Origin: Dryomyza anilis
Taxonomy: Eukaryota > Arthropoda > Insecta > Diptera > Dryomyzidae
Reading direction: 5' to 3'
Assembly: GCA_951804985.1 (NCBI GenBank)
Contig: OX638132.1
Location: 43,314,791 to 43,378,790 of the forward strand
Length of the DNA stretch: 64,000 bases
Both the position numbers and the translations under genes were made by a program. This document shows, piece after piece, positions 52,776-61,798 of the stretch (the stretch's first letter is position 1; every line of letters begins with the position of its first letter). The notes under the pieces are model-generated. The model was not told the origin of the DNA. It did not search any database and saw nothing but the letters and a program-made list of their open reading frames with translations.

Positions 52776-52980
52776 AAATTACCAAAACCAATCTACCAAT
52801 TGATACTGTACTAGACTGCAGCAAATACAAAACATTAAATACAATTAATGATATACTTAACAAACATAATGCATTAAATGAAATTTAATTAATATACTTT
52901 GTAGAAGGTGCACAATGGTCTTGAAAGCACCTCTTTGTATATTTTACAAATTTATTTGTAAAATATTGTAATAAATAAAT
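52776..52980 (+). mobile_element. LINE 3'-end fragment, copy 11
   Basis: CCCA-deleted with the GATACTGTACTAGAC form. Private changes: GCATTAAATG (Ile to Leu in NAINEI), ATACTTTGTAG for ATATTTTGTAG, and CTTGAAAGC for CTTGGAAGC. The open frame 52778-52888 remains unbroken. Spacing to copy 12 is only 1,542 bp. Confidence 0.65.
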
Positions 52981-54317
52981 AAATCATTATAAACGGCGGA
53001 ACGGTTCTTGAGAAATCGCGTCTCAAATTTTAAATGCTCATAACTCCGTAAATACGCGTCATATGAATCATTATAATCGGCGCATGTGGTTATTGAGAAA
53101 ACACGTCTCAAACATAAAATGCTTATAACTGCGTAAATACAAGTCGTAGAGGCCCCAAAGTTTGTACATTTTATAATCTATTTTTGCCCTTTTAATTCTA
53201 ATATAACTCATTATAATCGGCGCAAGGGTGCCTGAGAAATCACGTCTCAAATTTAAAATATTCATAACTTTGTAAATACTCGTCTTAGAGGCCTGAAAGT
53301 TGGCACATTTTGTAATCTATTCTTGCCCTTCTAATTCCAATATAAATCATTATTCGGCGCAAGGGTGCTTGAGAAATTACGTCTCAAACATAAAATGCTT
53401 ATAACTTCGTTAAAACGAGTTATAGAGGCCTGAAAGTTGGCACATTTTGTAATCTATTCTTGCTTTTCTAATTCCAATATAAATCATTATTCGGCGCAAG
53501 GGTGCTTGAGAAATCACGTCTCAAATATACAATTCTCATAACTCCGTAAATACGCGCCGTAGAGGACTCAAAGTTGGCACATTTTGTAATCTATTCTTGC
53601 CCTTTTAATTATAATATATAGCATTATAAACGGCGGAACGGTTCTTGAGAAATCACGTCAAACTCCCTAAATACGAGTCGTAAAGGCCATAAAGTTGGCA
53701 CATTTTATAATTTATTTTTGCCCGTTAATTATACTTTTTATAATTATTATAATTTTAATATAACTTATTATAATCGGCGCAAGATTACTTAACTTATTAT
53801 AATCGGAGCAAGATTACTTAAAAAATCACATTTTAAAATTAAAATGCTCATAATTACTTAAATATGAGACGTAGAGGCCCCAAAGTTGGCACATTTTGTA
53901 ATCTATTTTTGCCCTTTTAATTCCAATATAAATTCTTATAATCCAATATAAATTCTTATAATCATAGCAAGAGTTCTTGAGAAATCACGGCTCAAACTTA
54001 AAATGCTCATAACTCAAAGTTGGCACATTTTGTAATCTATTTTTATAATATAAATCATAATAAACGGCGGAACGGTTCTTGAGAAATCACGTGTCAAATT
54101 TAAAATGCTCATATTTCCGTAAATACACGTCGCAGAGGCCTCAAATTTGGTACATTTTATAATCTATTTTTGCCCTTTTAATTCTAATATAACTCATTAT
54201 AATCGGCGCAAGGGTTCTTGAGAAGTCACGTCTCAAATTTAAAATGCTCATAACTCTGTAAATACGCGTCGTTGAGGCCTCAAAATTGGCACATTTTGTA
54301 ATCTATTCTTGCACTTT

Positions 54318-54522
54318 AAATTACCAAAACCAATCTACCAATTGATACAGTACTAGACTGCAGCAAATACAAAACATTAAATACAATTAATGATATACTT
54401 AACAAACATAATGCAATAAATGAAATTTAATTAATATATTTTGTAGAAGGTGCACAATGGTCTTGGAAGCACCTCTTTGTATATTTTACAAATTTATTTG
54501 TAAAATATTGTAATAAATAAAT
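54318..54522 (+). mobile_element. LINE 3'-end fragment, copy 12
   Basis: CCCA-deleted, GATACAGTACTAGAC form, open frame 54320-54430. It is the counterpart of copy 10 in the 3.5-kb duplication. Confidence 0.65.
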
Positions 54523-56083
54523 AAATCATTATAAACGGCGGAACGGTTCTTGAGAAATCGCGTCTCAAATTTTAAATGCTCATAACTCCGTAAATACGCG
54601 TCGTATGAATCATTATAATCGGCGCATGTGGTTATTGAGAAAACACGTCTCAAACATAAAATGCTTATAACTGCGTAAATACAAGTCGTAGAGGCCCCAA
54701 AGTTTGTACATTTTATAATCTATTTGTGCCCTTTTAATTCTAATATTACTCATTATAATCGGCGCAAGGGTTCTTGAGAAGTCACGTCTCAAATTTAAAA
54801 TGCTCATAACTCCGTAAATACGCGTCGTAGAGGCCTCAAAGTTGGCACATTTTATAATTTATTTTTGCCCTTTTAATTATACTTTTTAAAATTATTATAA
54901 TTATTATAATTTTAATATAACTTATTATAATCGGAGCAAGTGTACTTAAAAAATCACATCTCAAAATTAAAATGCTCATAATTACTTAAATATGAGTCGT
55001 AGAGGCCTCAAAGTTGGCACATTTTGTAATCTATTTTTGCCCTTTTAATTCCTATATAAATCATTATAATCGGCGCATGTGGTTATTGAGAAAACACGTC
55101 TCAAACATAAAATGCTTATAACTGCGTAAATACAAGTCGTAGAGGCCCCAAAGTTTGTACATTTTATAATCTATTTGTGCCCTTTTAATTATAATATTAC
55201 TCATTATAATCGGCGCAAGGGTGCTTGAGAAATCACGTCTCAAATTTAAAATATTCATAACTCTGTAAATACTCGTCTTATAGGCCTGAAAGTTGGCACA
55301 TTTTGTAATCTATTCTTGCCCTTCTAATTCCAATATAAATCATTATTCGGCGCAAGGGTGCTTGAGAAATTACGTCTCAAATTTAAAAAGCTTATAACTC
55401 CGTTAATACGAGTTATAGAGGCCTGAAAGTTGGCACATTTTGTAATCTATTCTTGCTTTTCTAATTCCAATATAAATCATTATTCGGCGCAAGGGTGCTT
55501 GAGAAATCACGTCTCAAATTTAAAATGTTCATAACTCCGTTAATACGAGTTATAGAGGCCTCAAAGTTGGCACATTTTGTAATCTATTCTTGCTTTTCTA
55601 ATTCCAATATAAATCATTATTCGGCGCAAGGGTGCTTGATAAATCACGTCTCAAATTTAAAATATTCATAACTCTGTAAATACTCGTCTTATAGGTCTCA
55701 AAGTTGGCACATTTTGTAATCTATTCTTGCCCTTTTAATTCTAATATATAGCATTATAAACGGCGGAACGGTTCTTGAGAAATCACGTCAAACTCCCTAA
55801 ATACGAGCCGTAAAGGCCATAAAGTTGGCACATTTTATAATTTATTTTTGCCCGTTAATTATACTTTTTATAATTTTAATATAACTTATTATAATCGGCG
55901 CAAGATTACTTACCTTATTATAATCGGAGCAAGATTACATTTTAAAATTAAAATGCTCATAATTACTTAAATATGAGTCGTAGAGGCCCCAAAGTTGGCA
56001 CATTTTGTAATCTATTTTTGCCCTTTTAATTCCAATATAAATTCTTATAATCGTAGCAAGAGTTCTTGAGAAATCACGGCTCG

Positions 56084-57557
56084 AAGCAAGGGTTCTTGAG
56101 AAATCACGACTCAAACTTTAAATGCTTATAACTGCGTAAATTCACGTCGTATAGTCCTCAAAGTTGGCACATTTTGTAAACTATTTTTGCCCATTTAATT
56201 CCAATAATGACAATTCACGGCACAAACTTAAAATGCTCATAACCCCGTAAATACGCGTCGTAGAGGCCTCAAAGTTGGCACATTTTATAATTTATTTTTG
56301 CCCTTTTAATTATACTTTTTATAATTATTATAATTAATATAATTTTAATATAACTTAATATAATCGGCGCAAGATTACTTAAAAAATCACATCTCAATAT
56401 TAAAATGCTCATAATTCCTTAAATATGAGTCGTAAAGGCCTCAAAGTTGGCACATTTTGTAATCAATGCTTGCACTTTTAATTCCAATATAAATTATTAT
56501 AATCGGCGCAAGGGTTCTTGAGAAATCACGTCTCAAACTTTAAATGCTCATAACTCCGTAAATACGAGTCGTAGAGGCCTCAAAGTTGGCACATTTTGTA
56601 ATCTATTTTTGTCCTTTTAATTCCTATATAAATCATTATAATCGGCGCATGTGGTTATTGAAAAAACACGACTCAAACATAAAATGCTTATAACTGCGTA
56701 AATACAAGTCGCATTGGCCCCAAAGTTTGTACATTTTATAATCTATTTGTGCTCTTTTAATTCTAATATTACTCATTATAATCGGCGCAAGGGTGCTTGA
56801 GAAATCACGACTCAAATTTAAAATGCTCATAACTCCGTTAATACGAGTTATAGTTGGCACATTTTGTAATCTATTTTTGCCCTTTTAATTCCAATATAAA
56901 TCATTATAATCGGCGCATGGGGTTCTTGAGAAATCACGTCTCAAACATACAATTCTCATAACTCCGTAAATACGCGCCGTAGAGGACTCAAAGTTTGCAC
57001 ATTTTGTAATCTATTCTTGCCCTTTTAATTCTAATATATATCATTATAAACGGCGGAACGGTTCTTGAGAAATCACGTCAAACTCCCTAAATACGAGTCG
57101 TAAAGGCCTTAAAGTTGGCACATTTTAAAATTTATTTTTGCCCTTTAATTATACTTTTTATAATTATTATAATTTTAATATAACTTATTATAATCGGCGC
57201 AAGATTACTTAACTTATTATAATCGGAGCAAGATTACTTAAAACATCACATCTCAAAATTAAAATGCTCATAATTACTTAAATATGAGTCGTAGAGGCCC
57301 CAAAGTTGGCACATTTTGTAATCTATTTTTGCCCTTTTAATTCCAATATAAATTCTTATAATCCAATATAAATTCTTATAATCGTAGCAAGAGTTCTTGA
57401 GAAATCACGGGTCAAACTTAAAATGCTCGTAACTCAAAGTTGGCACATTTTGTAATCTATTTTTATAATATAAATCATAATAAACGGCGGAACGGTTCTT
57501 GAGGAATCACATGTCAAATTTAAAATGCTTATAACTCCGTAAATACACGTCGCAGAG
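56084..57557 (+). repeat. Satellite, mixed, after the higher-order block
   Basis: The order of variants changes at 56083. A truncated monomer join, CCAATAATGACAATTCACGG, lies near 56200; class B with AATTAATATAATTTTAATAT is near 56330; and a diverged GGCGCATGTGGTTATTGAAA monomer is near 56640. No gene is visible. Confidence 0.9.
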
Positions 57558-59131
57558 GCCTTAAATTTGGCACATTTTATAATTTATTTTTGCTCTTTTA
57601 ATTATACTTTTTATAGTTATTATAATTTTAATATAACTTATTATAATCGGCGCAAGATTACTTTAAAAATCACATCTCAAAATGCTCATAATTCCTAAAT
57701 ATTAGTCGTAGGGGCCTCAAGTTGGCACATTTTGTAATCTATGTTTGCCCTTTTATTCCAATATAAATTCTTATAATCGAAGCAAGGGTTCTTGAGAAAT
57801 CACGGCTCAAACATAAAATGCTCATAACTCAAAGTTGGCACATTTTGCAATCTATTCTTGCCCTTTTAATTCTAATATAAATCATTATATACGGCGGAAC
57901 GGTTCTTGAGAAATCACGCCTCAAACTTTTAATCATAACTCCGTTAATACGAGTCGTGGAGGCCTTAAATTTGGCACATTTTATAATTTATTTTCGCCCT
58001 TTTAATTATACCTTTTATAATTATTATAATTTTAATATAACTTATTATAATCGGCGCAAAATAACTTAAAAAATCACATCTCAAAATTAAAATGCTCATA
58101 ACTCAAAGTTGGCGCATTTTATAAAATTATTTTTGCCCTTTTAATTATACTTTTTATAATTATTATAATGTTAATATAACTTATTATAATCGGCGCAAAA
58201 TAACTTCAAAAATCACATCTCAAAATTAAAATGCTCATAACTCAAAGTTGGCGCATTTTATAATTTATTTTTGCCCTTTTAATTATACTTTTTATAATTA
58301 TTATAATTTTAATATAACTGATTATAATCGGAGCAAGTTTACTTAAAAAATCACATCTCAAACTTAAAATGCTCATAATTACTTAAATATGAGTCGTAGA
58401 GGCCTCCAAGTTGGCACATTTTGTAATCTATTTTTGCCCTTTTAATTCCAATATAAATTCTTATAATCCAATATAAATTCATATAATCGTAGCAAGAATT
58501 CTGGAGAAATCACGGCTCAAACTTAAAATGCTCATAACTCAAAGTTGGCACATTTTGTATTCTATTTTAGCCCTTTAATTATAATATAAATCATAATATA
58601 CAGCAGAACGGTTTTTGAGGAATCACGACTCAAATTTCAAATGCTCATAACTCCGTAAATACGCGTCGTAGAGGCCTCAAAGTTGGCACATTTTGTAATC
58701 TATTCTTGCACTTTTAATTCCAATATAAATCATTATAATCGGCGCAAGGGTTCTTAAGAAATCACGTCTCAAACTTTAAATGCTTATAACTGCGTAAATT
58801 CACGTCGTAGAGGCCTCAAAGTTGGCACATTTTGTAAACTATTTTTGCACATTTAATTCCAATATACATCATTATTATCGGCGCAGGGGTTCTTGACAAT
58901 TCACGGCACAAACTTAAAATGCTCATAACTCCGTAAATACGCGTCGTAGAGGCCTCAAAGTTGGCACATTTTATAATTTATTTTTTCCCCTTTAATTATA
59001 CTTTTTATAATTATTATAATTAATATAATTTTAATATAACTTAATATATTGGGCTCAAGATTACTTAAAAAATCACATCTCAATATTAAAATGCTCATAA
59101 TTCCTTAAATATGAGTCGTAAAGGCCTCAAA

Positions 59132-59270
59132 GTTGGCACATTTTGTAATCTATTCTTGCACCTTTAATTCCAATATAAATTATTATAATCGGCGCAAGGG
59201 TTCTTGAGAAATCACGTCTCAAACTTTAAATGCTCATAACTCCGTAAATACGAGTCGTAGAGGCCTCAAA
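59132..59270 (+). repeat. Representative class A monomer (139 bp)
   Basis: Measured from one GTTGGCAC to the next, this monomer is exactly 139 bp. Word order is GTTGGCACATTTTGTAATCT, TTGCACCTTTAATTCC, AATATAAATTATTATAATCG, GCGCAAGGGTTCTTGAGAAA, TCACGTCTCAAACTTTAAAT, GCTCATAACTCCGTAAATAC, then GAGTCGTAGAGGCCTCAAA. Variants change GGCGCAAGGG to GGCGGAACGG or GGCGCATGGG, and TACGAGTCG to TACGCGTCG, TACACGTCG or TACTCGTC. Confidence 0.93.
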
Positions 59271-59442
59271 GTTGGCACATTTTATAATTTATTTTTGCCC
59301 TTTTAATTATACTTTTTAAAATTATTATAATTATAATAATTTTAATATAACTTATTATAATCGGAGCAAGTTTACTTAAAAAATCACATCTCAAAATTAA
59401 AATGCTCATAATTACTTAAATATGAGTCGTAGAGGCCTCAAA
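59271..59442 (+). repeat. Representative class B monomer (172 bp, AT-expanded)
   Basis: It shares the GTTGGCACATTTT start and the GAGTCGTAGAGGCCTCAAA end with class A. The middle is replaced by an AT-only run (TTATACTTTTTAAAATTATT and following) leading to AACTTATTATAATCGGAGCA, then GTTTACTTAAAAAATCACAT. The hinge AAATGCTCATAATTACTTAA takes the place of the CATAACTCCGTAAATAC word. Shorter class B copies are about 163 bp. The two classes clearly descend from one ancestor. Confidence 0.9.
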
Positions 59443-60735
59443 GTTGGCACATTTTGTAATCTATTTTTGCCCTTTTAATTCCAATATAAATCATTATAAT
59501 CGGCGTATGTGGTTATTGAGAAATCACGTCTCAAACTTTAAATGCTCATAACTCCGTAAATTCGAGTAGCAGAGGCCTTAAATTTGGCACATTTTATAAT
59601 TTATTTTTGCCCTTTTAATTATACTTTTTATAATTATTATAATTTTAATATATCTTATTATAATCTGCGCAAGATTACTTTAAAAATCACATCTCAAAAT
59701 TAAAATGCTCATAATTCCTAAATATTAGTCGTAGGGGCCTCAAGTTGGCACATTTTGTAATCTATGTTTGCCCTTTTATTCCAATATAAATTCTTATAAT
59801 CGAAGCAAGGGTTCTTGAGAAATCACGGCTCAAACATAAAATGCTCATAACTCAAAGTTGGCACATTTTGCAATCTATTCTTGCCCTTTTAATTCTAATA
59901 TAAATCATTATATACGGCGGAACGGTTCTTGAGAATTCACGCCTCAAACTTTTAATCATAACTCCGTTAATACGAGTCGTGGAGGCCTTAAATTTGGCAC
60001 ATTTTATAATTTATTTTCGCCCTTTTAATTATACCTTTTATAATTATTATAATTTTAATATAACTTATTATAATCGGCGCAAAATAACTTCAAAAATCAC
60101 ATCTCAAAATTAAAATGCTCATAACTCAAAGTTGGCGCATTTTATAAAATTATTTTTGCCCTTTTAATTATACTTTTTATAATTATTATAATGTTAATAT
60201 AACTTATTATAATCGGCGCAAAATAACTTCAAAAATCACATCTCAAAATTAAAATGCTCATAACTCAAAGTTGGCGCATTTTATAATTTATTTTTGCCCT
60301 TTTAATTATACTTTTTATAATTATTATAATTTTAATATAACTGATTATAATCGGAGCAAGTTTACTTAAAAAATCACATCTCAAACTTAAAATGTTCATA
60401 ATTACTTAAATATGAGTCGTAGAGGCCTCCAAGTTGGCACATTTTGTAATCTATTTTTGCCCTTTTAATTCCAATATAAATTCTTATAATCCAATATAAA
60501 TTCATATAATCGTAGCAAGAATTCTGGAGAAATCACGGCTCAAACTTAAAATGCTCATAACTCAAAGTTGGCACATTTTGTATTCTATTTTAGCCCTTTA
60601 ATTATAATATAAATCATAATATACAGCAGAACGGTTTTTGAGGAATCACGACTCAAATTTCAAATGCTCATAACTCCGTAAATACGCGTCGTAGAGGCCT
60701 CAAAGTTGGCACATTTTGTAATCTATTCTTGCACT

Positions 60736-61586
60736 TTTAACTCCAATATAAATCATTATTCGGCGCAAGGGTTCTTGAAAATCACGACTCAAATTTAAAA
60801 TGCTCATAACTCCGTTAATACGAGTTATAGAGGCCTCAAAGTTGGCACATTTTGTAATATATTTTTGTCCTTTTAATTCCAATATAAATCATTATAATCG
60901 GCGCATGGGGTTCTTGAGAAATCACGTCTCAAACATACAATTCTCATAACTCCGTACATACGCGCTGTAGAGGACTCAAGGTTGGCGCATTTTGTAATCT
61001 ATTCTTGCCCTTTTAATTCTAATATAAATCATTATAAACGGCGGAACGGTTCTTGAGAAATCACGTCAAACTCCCTAAATACGAGTCGTAAAGGCCTTAA
61101 AGTTGGCACATTTTATAATTTATTTTTGCCCTTTAATTATACTTTTTATAATTATTATAATTTTAATATAACTTATTATAATCGGCGCAAGATTACTTAA
61201 CTTATTATAATCGGAGCAAGGTTAGTTAAAAAATCACATCTCAAAATTAAAATGCTCATAATTACTTAAATATGAGTCGTAGAGGCCCCAAAGTTGGCAC
61301 ATTTTTTAATCTATTCTTGCACCTTTAATTCCAATATAAATTCTTATAATCCAATATAAATTCTTATAATCGTAGCAAGAGTTCTTGAGAAATCACGTCT
61401 CAAACTTAAAATGCTCATAACTCAAAGTTGGCACATTTTGTGATCTATTTTTATAAGATAAATCATTATAATCGGCGCAAGGGTTCTTGAGAAGTCACGT
61501 CTCAAATTTAAAATGCTCATAACTACGTAAATACGCGTCGTAGAGGCCTCAAAATTGGCACATTTTGTAATCTATTCTTGCACTTT
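60736..61586 (+). repeat. Satellite between the 2,023-bp-spaced block and LINE copy 13
   Basis: Class A monomers with GGCGCATGGGGTTC and GGCGGAACGG forms, one 29-bp-duplicated class B near 61168, and a class C monomer near 61330-61430. No gene is visible. Confidence 0.9.
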
Positions 61587-61798
61587 AAATTGCCAAAACC
61601 AATCTACCAATTGATACTGTACTAGACTGCAGCAAATACAAAACATTAAATACAATTAATGATATACTTAACAAACATAATGCAATAAATGAAATTTAAT
61701 TAATATATTTTGTAGAAGGTGCACAATGGTCTTGGAACCCAGCACCTCTTTGTATATTTTACAAATTTATTTGTAAAATATTGTAATAAATAAATAAA
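61587..61798 (+). mobile_element. LINE 3'-end fragment, copy 13 (intermediate form)
   Basis: The frame 61589-61699 has the derived substitutions of copies 4-12 (DCSKYKTLN, HNAINEI) with Ala at the second codon (ATTGCCAAAACC), and the GATACTGTACTAGAC form. Yet the 3' UTR still has GGAACCCAGCACC, so CCCA is not deleted. The GTATGAATC join follows, as in the derived lineage. Copy 13 therefore looks like the state before the CCCA deletion. Confidence 0.67.

Larger units (their letters stand above)
50814..56083 (+). repeat. 3.5-kb higher-order unit and partial second copy
   Basis: 50814 onward is repeated from 54318 at an offset of 3,501-3,504 bp: minus-strand frames at 51109/54613 and 51563/55064, GTGTACTTAAAAAATC at about 51438/54948, and CTTGATAAATCACG at about 52135/55636. 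The second copy breaks off at 56083, where CACGGCTC joins GAAGCAAGGG of another monomer class. Within the first copy, 51465-51480 reads TTACTAATTAATTAATAATT in place of TTAAAATGCTCATAATT, a local change absent from the second copy. Confidence 0.87.
57558..60735 (+). repeat. Duplicated satellite block, offset 2,023 bp
   Basis: About 57558-58712 recurs at about 59574-60735. Shared private words include GTCGTAGGGGCCTCAAG (57711 is matched at 59734), AATCTATGTTTGCCC, TTTTCGCCCTTTTAATTATA, and ATATACAGCAGAACGG (58601 is matched at 60624). Between the copies lies unrelated-order satellite (58713-59573). The two copies differ at a few sites, such as TTGAGAAATCACGCC versus TTGAGAATTCACGCC. Confidence 0.88.

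Noticed and set aside
4000..60000. Palindrome GAGGCCTC as a functional site
   Set aside because: It is a perfect 8-bp palindrome in most monomers, but it is lost freely (GAGGCCTT, GAGGACTC, GAGGCCCC), so constraint is not evident.
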